From an uncultured Bacilli bacterium (GTDB taxonomy: Bacteria; Bacillota_I; Bacilli_A; RF39; UBA660), in the NCBI GenBank assembly GCA_934153655.1, contig CAKPFH010000025.1, positions 1 through 19,686 on the forward strand: 19,686 bases of DNA. Reading direction: 5' to 3'. Made by a program: the position numbers and the translations under genes. This document shows, piece by piece, positions 6,682-14,452 of this stretch; the first letter of the stretch is position 1; each line of letters starts with the position of its first letter. The notes beneath the pieces were generated by a model that saw nothing but the letters and a program-made list of their open reading frames with translations, was not told the DNA's origin and searched no databases.

Positions 6682-7621
6682 AATTCTTTTTAACATATCG
6701 ACACATGGTTTTTTGTTTAGCAGCCATACTTGAAGCTGGGCAAATATCACATGATTCTAGTTCTTCTACTTCCATATTATCACTTAATTTACGTAAATAC
6801 TTAGAATCAGGAGTTGCTAAAATAGGTAAAGTAGTAACATAGATGTTATCACTAAAGAAAGCAAGTAAACTATTACAATTATTAATATTCATACAATACC
6901 ATTTTTTAGAATCATCATAATTTAATTCTTTATAAATTGTTGGACAACTTATTTTAACTTTAAGTTTACTAGCACGTTCTAGTAATTCATGAACTTTTTT
7001 CATTTGTTCTAGATTTAAATGGGTATGGGTATCTAAAACATTAGTTTCATTTGAACCAATATGAAAAGTAAACCAATCTACTCCCATATTAGCAAAATAT
7101 TCAATTATTTGATAAGCTTCTTGATAATTACAAGACCATAAAGTTGGTTGAATTTTAATTTTATAATTCCTATCTTGTAACCATTTAATGGTTTTAATAA
7201 CTTCATCAAAAGGATAATTAATCCCTTTTAAATAAGACATTTTTTCTTTATCAATGGAATCAATACTAAAAGATATGTAATCAACACGACTTGGTTCTAC
7301 TCCCTCAATTAGTTTTTCCATTTTCTTAATTCCGCCAACGCCTGATGTTGAATAACAAACATTTATATCTTTTTTTATAGCCATTTTTGAAGTTTCATTA
7401 CAAAAAGTATTATCAACTAAAGGATCCGGATTTCCTAAAATATATAATTGTTCTAAATTAGCAAATTTACTTAAAAGTTCTTCTGTTTGTTCCTTTGTTC
7501 CTTGATAAATTTCATTTACATTTCTTTGAGTGCAACAAGGACATTTACAATAGCAATTATGATAACCTTTAGTACCCGTATATAAAGTTATATACTTAAT
7601 TTGCTTATTATCTAAAATCAT
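6674..7621 (-). CDS. Radical SAM protein, unknown substrate
   Basis: This 315-residue protein has the radical SAM motif C23-x3-C27-x2-C30 within a run of five cysteines (NCYCKCPCCTQ). That motif binds the [4Fe-4S] cluster that cleaves S-adenosylmethionine. A partial TIM-barrel follows, with LYILGNPDPL, DYISFSIDS and KIKIQPTLWSCN as likely strands. The C-terminus has a second cysteine set (C243, C249, C291, C294, C307) that could hold an auxiliary Fe-S cluster, as in SPASM/Twitch enzymes, though the spacing is not the classic one. The ATG overlaps the stop of the upstream 136-aa gene by four bases, with SD GGGAGG. Cytoplasmic. Neither the substrate nor the subfamily can be named from the sequence. 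Confidence 0.85.
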   Translation of the reverse strand: MILDNKQIKYITLYTGTKGYHNCYCKCPCCTQRNVNEIYQGTKEQTEELLSKFANLEQLYILGNPDPLVDNTFCNETSKMAIKKDINVCYSTSGVGGIKKMEKLIEGVEPSRVDYISFSIDSIDKEKMSYLKGINYPFDEVIKTIKWLQDRNYKIKIQPTLWSCNYQEAYQIIEYFANMGVDWFTFHIGSNETNVLDTHTHLNLEQMKKVHELLERASKLKVKISCPTIYKELNYDDSKKWYCMNINNCNSLLAFFSDNIYVTTLPILATPDSKYLRKLSDNMEVEELESCDICPASSMAAKQKTMCRYVKKNWN

Positions 7622-8028
7622 TTTAAACCTCCCATTTTTAAATAATTAGAATCTATATTTAATAAATTAAGTAAACTAGGATCAGATAAATTTAAATTAC
7701 TAATAAGAATAGCTTCTTTTAAAGATAATTTTTTAAGTAATAATTTAAATTCCTCACTTATTAGTTTTTCTAAAATACTTTTATCTTGAATATTTAATAT
7801 TAATTCTTTATAAGCTTTCATTTTATTTGTTTTTCTTGTTAAAATCTTTTTCATTTTAGGTAATAAATATTTATAAAATTTAGTATTTATCTCAGAATAA
7901 TTAGCTATATTTTTAGTAAGTTTTAGTTTTAATAACTCTTGATCTAAATTATCTAAAGAATTATACATAATTTGTAATTCAATAAGTGAATATTTCGTAA
8001 AATATTTTTTTAAGTATTCTATAATCAT
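7618..8028 (-). CDS. Unknown 136-aa helical protein coupled to radical SAM gene
   Basis: I do not recognise this protein. It is rich in Leu, Lys, Ile and Asn and appears wholly helical, with no signal peptide or clear membrane segment, and basic in its middle (LPKMKKILTRKTNKMKAYK). SD AGAGGG precedes the ATG. The stop overlaps the radical SAM start as ATGA, so the two are translated together and may act together. The C-terminal MGGLK is encoded by the SD of the next gene, so its Gly-Gly should not be read as a leader-peptide cleavage site. The gene has its own candidate promoter after the valS terminator. Confidence 0.7.
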   Translation of the reverse strand: MIIEYLKKYFTKYSLIELQIMYNSLDNLDQELLKLKLTKNIANYSEINTKFYKYLLPKMKKILTRKTNKMKAYKELILNIQDKSILEKLISEEFKLLLKKLSLKEAILISNLNLSDPSLLNLLNIDSNYLKMGGLK

Positions 8029-8046
8029 ACGTCCCTCTTCGGTTAT

Positions 8047-8075
8047 ATATTACCATTTATAAAAGAAAAAAACAA
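8047..8075 (-). promoter_or_regulatory. Candidate promoter of the 136-aa/radical SAM cassette
   Basis: TTGTTT (8070-8075), 17 bp, then TAATAT (8047-8052) with TGG before it. Each hexamer matches consensus only moderately. It overlaps the T-tract of the valS terminator, and the start would be near 8040. Confidence 0.45.
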
Positions 8076-8097
8076 GGAAAACTAAGCTTTTAGTTTT
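8065..8097 (-). terminator. Intrinsic terminator of the HD-valS operon
   Basis: A perfect 8-bp stem AAAACTAA/TTAGTTTT (8090-8097 with 8078-8085) with loop AAGC is followed by CCTTG and seven T. The valS stop TAG (8082-8084) is in the stem. Confidence 0.8.
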
Positions 8098-10601
8098 AAA
8101 AGCAAAGTCTTCTCTTGTTCTAATTTTTCTTGTTCACTTAAAACTAACTCTTTGGGAGCTTTTTTAAGATAGTTTTCATTACTTAAAAGTTTTTCTCTTC
8201 TTGAAATACTATTTTCTAAAGATTCTATTTGTTTTTCTTTTAAGATCTTTTCTTCTTCTGATACTTCTTTTTCATAATATAAATCTAGACTATAATAATT
8301 GTTAGTAATAGTATACTTAGTAATATTTAAAGTATCTTCTATTATATTGTTTTCTAATTTTAAGACTTTTATAATTATTGGATCAACATTAATTAATTTA
8401 ACTTTATAGTCACGTCCTATATTATTTTCTTGTTTAATATTTCTAAATGTTTTAACAAAGCTAATTATGTTTTCTAGTTTTTGATAACTATCTTTAAATA
8501 TTAATTTTTTATCATATTCAGGATATGTACTTAACATGATATTCTTGCTATCTTTAATTGGTAACATATCATATATTTCATCTGTTACAAATGGCATGAA
8601 TGGATGTAACATTTTAATTATTCCAGTTAAAACATATAAAAGGGTTGATTTAGTACTAAGGTTATCTAGACTAAATTTACTATATTCTATGTAAGTACTA
8701 CAAAAATCTTCCCAGATAAAATCATTTAATTCCGCTGCAACTAAGTTAAATTCATATTTATCCATGTGTTTAGTAATACTTTTTACAAGAGTTTCATATT
8801 TAGTTAAAATCCATTTATCAACATCAGTTAAAGTTTTGAAATCTAATTCTTTTAAAGTTTCAATGTTCATTAAAGTAAAACGAGAAGCATTCCAAATTTT
8901 ATTGATAAAGTTCCAAGTTGATTTTACTTTTAAGGTATCAAATCTTAAATCAGTTCCTAAAGATACATCACATGCTAAATAATATCTTAAAGAATCCACT
9001 CCGTATTCATCGATTAAATCCATAGGATCAATTCCATTTCCTAAAGATTTACTCATTTTTCTTCCTTCTTTATCACGAATAAGTCCATGAATTATGCATT
9101 CTTTAAATGGTCTAACCCCATTTATATATTCAGATTGGAAAACCATTCTAGCTACCCAGAAGAATATAATATCATAAGCTGTTACTAAGCAATCAGTTGG
9201 AAAATATCTTTTGAAGTCCTCAGTTTCATTTGGCCAACCTAAAGTTGAAAATGGCCATAGAGCACTAGAAAACCAAGTATCTAATACGTCTTCATCTTGA
9301 ACCCAACCATCTCCTATTGGTTTTTCTTCCCCAACATATATTTCGTCCCCTCTATACCAAGCAGGAATTCTATGTCCCCACCATAATTGACGAGATATAC
9401 ACCAGTCATAAGATATTTCCATCCAATGATTTAAGATTTTTTCAAAACGAGGAGGAACAAAGTTTACTTTGGTTTCTTTATTCTTTTGATTTTCTAAAAC
9501 ATTTTTAGCTAAATCACCCATTTTAACAAACCATTGTTTTGATAAGTATGGTTCAACCATAACTCCCGTTCTTTCCGAATGACCAACACTATGTGTCATT
9601 TCTTCAACTTGAAGTAATAATCCTTTAGCTTTTAAGTCTTGAAGTAATTTTTCTCTACATTCTTCCCTTGTTAAACCAGTATAGCCAATAGCATTTTCAT
9701 TCATAGTTGCATCTTCATTCATGACAACTATTCTTTCTAAGTTATGTCTATTACCTACTTCAAAATCGTTAGGATCATGAGCTGGAGTTATTTTTACACA
9801 ACCGGTTCCAAAGGTTGGATCAGCGTGTTCATCACCAATAATAGGAATTAATTTATTAACAATTGGTAAAACAACCATTTTGCCAATTAAATTTTTATAA
9901 CGTTCATCAGAAGGATTAACAGCAACAGCAGTATCACCAAATAAAGTTTCAGGTCTTGTTGTTGCAACATCTAAATAATCATCTGTTCCAGCAATTACAT
10001 ATTTTAAATGATAAAAAGCACCCTTAACATCTTTATAAATAACTTCTTCATTGGATAAAGCTGTTTTAGCTTCCGGATCCCAGTTAATTATTTTTTCTCC
10101 TTGATAAATTATACCCTTATTGTAATAATCAACAAATACTTTGGTAACTGCTTTGTTTAAGCCTTCATCAAGAGTAAATCTTTCTTTTCGGTAATCAAGA
10201 CATAGACCAAGTTTAGCCCATTGGTCTCTTATATTACTACTATATTCATGAGTCCAGTCCCAACAAGCATTTAAAAAGTTTTCTCTTCCGTATTCGTATT
10301 TATCAATTCCTTTATCTTTTAATCTTTTAACAACTCTTGCTTCGGTTGCAATTGCAGCATGATCCATTCCAGGAAGCCACAAACAATCAAAGCCTTTTAA
10401 CTTTTTATAACGAATAATAACATCTTGAATAGTTGTATCGTATGCATGACCTAAATGTAATTTACCTGTTACATTTGGAGGTGGTATAACAATACAAAAT
10501 GGCTTTTTATCTAAATTACCACTATTAAAATAACCATTTTCCCTCCATTTTTCATATTTATCTTTTTCAACACTTAAGTGATCATATTTTGTCCCTAACA
10601 T
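8082..10601 (-). CDS. valS: Valyl-tRNA synthetase
   Basis: This 839-residue class I synthetase attaches valine to tRNA-Val and edits mischarged threonine. The HIGH motif appears as KLHLGHAYD (residues 49-52) after IPPPNVTG, and KMSKS lies at 515-519 (GRKMSKSLGNGIDP). The CP1 editing domain includes ATTRPETLFGDTAVAV (from about 213) and GTGCVKITPAHDPNDF. The WWGHRIPAWY and DVLDTWFSSALWPFS blocks are typical of ValRS. The tRNA-binding helical domain ends in the family's C-terminal coiled coil (about 775-839). Length is slightly below the usual 880. SD GGAG lies upstream; the start is 20 bp inside the end of the HD gene. A T-box upstream of the HD gene should raise expression when tRNA-Val is uncharged. 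Confidence 0.97.
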   Translation of the reverse strand: MLGTKYDHLSVEKDKYEKWRENGYFNSGNLDKKPFCIVIPPPNVTGKLHLGHAYDTTIQDVIIRYKKLKGFDCLWLPGMDHAAIATEARVVKRLKDKGIDKYEYGRENFLNACWDWTHEYSSNIRDQWAKLGLCLDYRKERFTLDEGLNKAVTKVFVDYYNKGIIYQGEKIINWDPEAKTALSNEEVIYKDVKGAFYHLKYVIAGTDDYLDVATTRPETLFGDTAVAVNPSDERYKNLIGKMVVLPIVNKLIPIIGDEHADPTFGTGCVKITPAHDPNDFEVGNRHNLERIVVMNEDATMNENAIGYTGLTREECREKLLQDLKAKGLLLQVEEMTHSVGHSERTGVMVEPYLSKQWFVKMGDLAKNVLENQKNKETKVNFVPPRFEKILNHWMEISYDWCISRQLWWGHRIPAWYRGDEIYVGEEKPIGDGWVQDEDVLDTWFSSALWPFSTLGWPNETEDFKRYFPTDCLVTAYDIIFFWVARMVFQSEYINGVRPFKECIIHGLIRDKEGRKMSKSLGNGIDPMDLIDEYGVDSLRYYLACDVSLGTDLRFDTLKVKSTWNFINKIWNASRFTLMNIETLKELDFKTLTDVDKWILTKYETLVKSITKHMDKYEFNLVAAELNDFIWEDFCSTYIEYSKFSLDNLSTKSTLLYVLTGIIKMLHPFMPFVTDEIYDMLPIKDSKNIMLSTYPEYDKKLIFKDSYQKLENIISFVKTFRNIKQENNIGRDYKVKLINVDPIIIKVLKLENNIIEDTLNITKYTITNNYYSLDLYYEKEVSEEEKILKEKQIESLENSISRREKLLSNENYLKKAPKELVLSEQEKLEQEKTLLLKLKA

Positions 10602-11334
10602 ATTTTTTCTCCTTTTCTTTCTTATCTATTTTGCTAACTAAAAAATCAAATAATTCTTGATAATTTTCATCTACTTGAACATGATTTATATAATATTCTT
10701 TATTACCAGTTGCTTCTAAGATTTTTTTAGATTCTTCAAAGTATAAATTTTTCATAAAACTAAGTCTTAATAAAACCATTTCACTAGAATTATCAATCAA
10801 TTTTAAATCAATTGGTTTATCATCTAAATATAAATCAATTAATTCTAGTTTTGGTGTATCACAAAACTTTTCCAAACCCATATCTGCTACTACTTTCATG
10901 ATATCAATTTTATCAGCATCACGAATCATTTTAGCAAATAATAAAGTTCTAGGATCCATATCATCTGGTAATTCTTTTTTATTATGATAAAAAATGGCTT
11001 TCTCAATAATTGAATACCATGATTTTGGAATACCAAATTTAGAAATTAAATTACTATCAAATAAAATTTTATTACTATATAAGGCATGATCAAAATTATT
11101 TCCTTGAAATTTATCATATTTAATTGCTTCTTCAAATCTTCCTAAATCATGAAATAAACCAATTAAATAAGCTAATACTAAATCATTATTTTCAAGAGCT
11201 AAACGATTACCAAGTAAAACCATGTAATTTGCCACCCGTTTAGTGTGCTGATACTTTAAATCAACTAATTTGTTACTTAAATTATAATTACTTGTAATAT
11301 AATCTGAAAATAAATCCCAATACCTTTCTATCAT
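10582..11334 (-). CDS. HD-domain phosphohydrolase, first gene of the valS operon
   Basis: This 250-residue protein has the HD-superfamily metal-binding residues: H30 (KYQHTKRVA), H62-D63 (FHDLGRFEEA), H83 (DHALYS), H117 (YHNKK) and D139/D141 (RDADKID). Such proteins hydrolyse phosphate esters, often nucleotides; the substrate cannot be told from sequence. It is shorter than RelA/SpoT proteins and lacks their synthetase domain. No signal peptide, so cytoplasmic. The SD is AGGAGG. It follows the T-box leader directly and overlaps valS by 20 bp, so its synthesis should rise when charged tRNA-Val is scarce. The C-terminal KKEKEKKYVRDKI is partly dictated by the valS SD and start. Confidence 0.85.
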   Translation of the reverse strand: MIERYWDLFSDYITSNYNLSNKLVDLKYQHTKRVANYMVLLGNRLALENNDLVLAYLIGLFHDLGRFEEAIKYDKFQGNNFDHALYSNKILFDSNLISKFGIPKSWYSIIEKAIFYHNKKELPDDMDPRTLLFAKMIRDADKIDIMKVVADMGLEKFCDTPKLELIDLYLDDKPIDLKLIDNSSEMVLLRLSFMKNLYFEESKKILEATGNKEYYINHVQVDENYQELFDFLVSKIDKKEKEKKYVRDKI

Positions 11335-11356
11335 AAAAACCTCCTAAAAAACTTTT

Positions 11357-11387
11357 AAAAAAACTCCGTCCCCTAAAGGACGAAGTT
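11357..11387 (-). terminator. T-box terminator hairpin
   Basis: A stem of up to 10 pairs (AACTTCGTCC with GGACGGAGTT, including one G-T pair) and loop TTTAGG is followed by a seven-T run. Its 5' arm overlaps the CGTCCTT needed for the antiterminator, so the two are mutually exclusive. Confidence 0.9.
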
Positions 11388-11559
11388 GAACGTGGTACCA
11401 CCTTAATTTATACTCAAAATCTTAATGCGATTAACAATATATCTTACTAAACTCAGATATATACCTCCAAAGCTACCTTCTATTATTAATTATATTAGTT
11501 TGCACCACCCACTAACTCTCTTTAAGAATTAATAATATACTCCTCTTCTTCATCAGTTC
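11357..11559 (-). promoter_or_regulatory. T-box riboswitch leader, probable Val specifier GUA
   Basis: The leader has the T-box marks in order. The AGUA of the loop-E motif (11538-11541) is followed by a stem of 11 pairs (11527-11537 with 11481-11491). AGAGAG and GGGTGGTGCAAAC (11503-11520 region) form the distal Stem I elements. GAA (11478-11480) then faces AGUA, followed by G and GUA (11474-11476), the proposed valine specifier. An 8-bp hairpin ATATATCT/AGATATAT comes next, then AAGG-TGGTACC-ACG (TGGTACC at 11394-11400), which pairs with uncharged tRNA and forms the antiterminator with CGTCCTT. The alternative terminator ends it. Uncharged tRNA-Val should allow read-through into HD and valS. 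GGU (Gly) one base earlier is an alternative reading, but valS downstream favours GUA. Confidence 0.93.
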
Positions 11560-11565
11560 ACCTAT

Positions 11566-11594
11566 ATAGTAGCATAAAAGAATTGAAAAATCAA
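11566..11594 (-). promoter_or_regulatory. Promoter of the T-box/HD/valS operon
   Basis: TTGATT (11589-11594), 17 bp, then TACTAT (11566-11571) preceded by TGC, an extended -10. The start falls near 11559, a few bases before the conserved T-box leader. The -35 lies in a perfect inverted repeat AATTGA/TCAATT (11581-11596). Confidence 0.7.
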
Positions 11595-11616
11595 TTGGTT
11601 TACAAAAAAATAATAA

Positions 11617-11640
11617 GAAAAAAGAAACAATTAAGTTTCT
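11617..11640 (-). terminator. Intrinsic terminator of the BI-1-like gene
   Basis: A 6-bp stem AGAAAC/GTTTCT (11635-11640 with 11623-11628) with loop TTAATT is followed by five T. Two bases of the TAG stop (11639-11641) are in the stem. Confidence 0.65.
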
Positions 11641-12283
11641 AATTATCATTACTTTTTCCAAATATTTGAAGTAATCTTATAAATAAGTTAAGGAAATCTA
11701 AATATAAATCAAGAGCTCCTATTATAGCAAGTTTATCTTCATCAATCATTCCTTCTAATCTTTTTACTTTATTGATATCATAAGCTATATAACCCATAAA
11801 GATTATAATACCAAGAATAATTAAGACTAAATCAAATGATTCGCTTTTAAAGATTAAATTTAGTAAAGATGCAAGAATTATTCCAAGTAGTCCCATAAAT
11901 AGAATAGAACCTAATTTAGTTAAATCCATTTTGGTAAAATAACCAATTAAAGCAAATACTAAGAATAAAACAGCTGTTATTAAGAAGACAAACATAATAG
12001 ATGACATCTTAAACAAAACAAATATGGAAGAAAAAGTTAAACCAGTTATAAAGGAATACAATAAAAATCCAAGTATAGCACCGTTTTTACTCATTTTCAT
12101 TATTCTTGCTGATAAAACAACAACTGTTATAAGTTCAGCTATAAATATTACCCAATATAATTTAGTTGCAAAAATATTATAAAGCATATTAGGATTAGTT
12201 GAAACATAATAACCAGTTAAAAATGTTATCATAAGTCCTATGAACATCCACATAAACATCTTACTGTATAAATTATTTTTCAT
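11639..12283 (-). CDS. Bax inhibitor-1/YccA-family membrane protein
   Basis: This 214-residue protein is almost all membrane helices: about seven hydrophobic segments, starting near residue 9. The family tail is clear: IAYDINKVKRLE, then IIGALDLYLDFLNLFIRLLQIFG, where the conserved Asp residues of the last helix fit the pH-sensing Asp pair of YetJ-type calcium leak channels. The role is probably calcium or ion leak, or FtsH/YccA-like membrane quality control; the family alone does not decide. SD AGGTGA precedes the ATG. It is a single-gene unit with its own promoter and terminator. Confidence 0.92.
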   Translation of the reverse strand: MKNNLYSKMFMWMFIGLMITFLTGYYVSTNPNMLYNIFATKLYWVIFIAELITVVVLSARIMKMSKNGAILGFLLYSFITGLTFSSIFVLFKMSSIMFVFLITAVLFLVFALIGYFTKMDLTKLGSILFMGLLGIILASLLNLIFKSESFDLVLIILGIIIFMGYIAYDINKVKRLEGMIDEDKLAIIGALDLYLDFLNLFIRLLQIFGKSNDN

Positions 12284-12305
12284 TTTTCACCTCACTATCG
12301 ATATA

Positions 12306-12334
12306 ACTATATCATATTTTTTAGATTTTAGCAA
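12306..12334 (-). promoter_or_regulatory. Promoter of the BI-1-like gene
   Basis: TTGCTA (12329-12334), 17 bp, then TATAGT (12306-12311) preceded by TGA, an extended -10. The expected start near 12299 leaves a leader of about 16 nt holding the SD. Confidence 0.65.
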
Positions 12335-12347
12335 ATTCCAAATATTC

Positions 12348-12387
12348 GACATTTTCCGTCATTTTTGACCTTTTTTCCGTTTTTTTT
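12348..12387. repeat. Imperfect tandem repeat (2 units of about 20 bp) upstream of the BI-1-like gene
   Basis: On the plus strand, GACATTTTCCGTCATTTTT (12348-12366) is followed by the related GACC plus TTTTTTCCG plus a T-run (12367-12387). TTTTCCGT occurs at 12352 and 12373. The stretch lies between the ligA terminator and the BI-1 promoter. On the minus strand it also lies in a 31-codon open frame (12328-12423) that begins MALNGKKIILFWKK and has no SD; I do not call that a gene. Confidence 0.4.
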
Positions 12388-12459
12388 CCAAAATAAAATT
12401 ATTTTTTTACCATTCAGAGCCATTTTTTAACGTTTCACCGAAGTTTTGATCATTTTAAG

Positions 12460-12488
12460 AAAAAATATGCTACTTGCCTAGCATATTT
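12460..12488 (-). terminator. Intrinsic terminator of the pcrA-ligA operon
   Basis: A perfect 10-bp stem AAATATGCTA/TAGCATATTT (12479-12488 with 12463-12472) with loop GGCAAG continues into a T-run. The ligA stop TAG (12470-12472) is in the 3' arm and the last five codons form the rest, so coding and termination are superimposed. Confidence 0.88.
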
Positions 12489-14452
12489 AAAATATCGTCT
12501 TCTCCTAAGATAGTAATTCCTAGTTTTAAAGCTTTATCATATTTACTACCAGGATTTTCTCCAAGAATTAAATAATCGGTTTTTTTACTAACTGAATCTA
12601 TTACTTTACCTCCATTAGTAATAATTTTATCTTTTAATTCATCTCTTTTAATATTAAGAGTTCCGGTTATAACAAAGCTTTTATTTTTTATTTGTTCGTT
12701 TTCTTTTACTTCACCTAGATAAGTCATGTTAAGTCCTAAGTCTTTTAATTCCTGAATTAATTTTATATTTTTTTCATCATGAAAATAATTATAAACACTT
12801 GTAGCTATTTCTTCTCCAATATCAGGAATATCATTTAAAGCTTCATAAGTTGCATCTCGTAAAGCTTCAATATTTAAAAACTTTCTTGCTAAAATCATAG
12901 CTGTTTTAGCTCCTACATGACGTATTCCTAAAGCAAATAAAAGTTTTTCTAAAGATTTTTCTTTACTTGTTTTAATTTCATCTAAAAGATTTTGAATACT
13001 TTTTTCTCCATATCCTTCTAAAATCATTAGTTCATCTTTGTATTTTTCTAAATGATAAAAATCAGGAATAGTTTTAATAAAACCTAAGTTATACATATCT
13101 TCAATTATTCTTTCACCCATACCACTTATATCCATAGCAGGACGAGAAGCAAAATGAATAAGAGATTCTATGTGTCTAGCATCACATAAAGGATTAACAC
13201 AGTAATAATTACTATCTTTTTTAACTAAAGGTGATGAACAAATTGGACATGTATCAATCATTTTAAAAGGAATTTCCGTGCCATCTCTTCTTTCTTTTTT
13301 AACTTTTAAAACTTTAGGAATAACATCTCCTGCTTTAATAATTTGAACATAATCACCAATTCTAATATCTAATTCTTTACAATAATCTTCATTATGCAAA
13401 GTTGCTTTAGAAATAGTTGAACCCATAACATTAACTGGTTCTAAAATAGCATTAGGAGTTATTTGACCAGTTCTTCCTACGGTAAAAATAATATCTTTTA
13501 ATTTAGTTATTACTTCTTCTGGAGGAAACTTATAAGCTGTTGCCCATTTTGGATATTTAATGGTACTACCTAGCATCATTTGATCAGGAATACTATTTAA
13601 TTTAATAACTACCCCATCTATATCATAAGCTAAATTTGGTCTTTCTAAAGTTTTTTCATTTATATAGTCAAGAATTCCTGAAATACCATTTACCAAACGA
13701 TTATTAGGGTTAGTTGGAAAACCTAATTTTTTCATAAAAGCTAAAGCTTCAAAATGAGTAGTAAGACCATAATCAAGAGGATTTGGTAAATGATAAATAA
13801 AAGCATCTAAATTTCTTTTAGCCGTTATTTTACTATCTAATTGTCTAATTGATCCACTTGCTAAATTTCTAGCATTTTTAAATGGCTCTAAGCCTTCTTT
13901 AATTCTTTCTTCATTTAATTTTTTTAAAGTAGCTTTACTAACATAAATTTCTCCTCGAACCTCAATATCAATTGGCTTTGTTAAAGTTTCGGGAATACTT
14001 TTAATTGTTTTAGCATTTTCTGTTATATTCTCACCTACTATACCATTACCACGAGTTGCAGCATATTTAAGTTTTCCCCTAACATATTTTAAAGAAACTG
14101 ATAAACCATCAATTTTAAGTTCACATACATACCTAGGATTAGTTATATTTTCTTTTCTAATTCGATTATCAAAAGCAATAATATCAGCTTCTGTAAAAAC
14201 ATTTGATAAAGATAAAAGAGGTATTTCATGTTTAATTTTAGAAAATCCTTCATTTATTTCATCACCTACTCTCCTAGTTGGAGAATTAGGTAAAATATTA
14301 TCAGGATACATATTTTCTAATTTTATTAATTCTTGCATTAATCTATCATATTCACTATCAGATACACTGGGATTATCTAAAGTATAATATTCATAACTTA
14401 ATTTATTTAATATTTCAACCAATTCTTGCATTCTCTCTAAGTTATTTTTCAT
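12470..14452 (-). CDS. ligA: NAD-dependent DNA ligase
   Basis: This 660-residue protein seals nicks in DNA during replication and repair, using NAD+. Domains in order: Ia domain (SYEYYTLDNPSVSDSEYDRL), adenylation domain with catalytic K113 in CELKIDGLS, and DIDGVVIK and PKWATAYKFPPEE; then the OB-fold (TVGRTGQITPNA). A Cys4 zinc finger (CPIC and CVNPLC), helix-hairpin-helix repeats (from SGMGERIIED to GEEIATSVYNYF) and a C-terminal BRCT domain (NKSFVITGTLNIKRDELK) follow. All are present and length is normal. I chose the ATG at 14452, preceded by GGAAGG, over the in-frame ATG at 14491. The start overlaps the lipoprotein gene by 11 bp. Last gene of the pcrA operon. Confidence 0.97.
   Translation of the reverse strand: MKNNLERMQELVEILNKLSYEYYTLDNPSVSDSEYDRLMQELIKLENMYPDNILPNSPTRRVGDEINEGFSKIKHEIPLLSLSNVFTEADIIAFDNRIRKENITNPRYVCELKIDGLSVSLKYVRGKLKYAATRGNGIVGENITENAKTIKSIPETLTKPIDIEVRGEIYVSKATLKKLNEERIKEGLEPFKNARNLASGSIRQLDSKITAKRNLDAFIYHLPNPLDYGLTTHFEALAFMKKLGFPTNPNNRLVNGISGILDYINEKTLERPNLAYDIDGVVIKLNSIPDQMMLGSTIKYPKWATAYKFPPEEVITKLKDIIFTVGRTGQITPNAILEPVNVMGSTISKATLHNEDYCKELDIRIGDYVQIIKAGDVIPKVLKVKKERRDGTEIPFKMIDTCPICSSPLVKKDSNYYCVNPLCDARHIESLIHFASRPAMDISGMGERIIEDMYNLGFIKTIPDFYHLEKYKDELMILEGYGEKSIQNLLDEIKTSKEKSLEKLLFALGIRHVGAKTAMILARKFLNIEALRDATYEALNDIPDIGEEIATSVYNYFHDEKNIKLIQELKDLGLNMTYLGEVKENEQIKNKSFVITGTLNIKRDELKDKIITNGGKVIDSVSKKTDYLILGENPGSKYDKALKLGITILGEDDILNMLGK

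Noticed and set aside
7618..7632. Gly-Gly near the C-terminus of the 136-aa protein, as in a peptide leader next to a radical SAM enzyme
   Set aside because: The MGG residues are simply the translation of the Shine-Dalgarno of the radical SAM gene, and the protein is long and lacks a core peptide after the Gly-Gly.
8764..9508. Two plus-strand frames inside valS
   Set aside because: They lie antisense to conserved ValRS blocks, with no SD and no protein-like composition.
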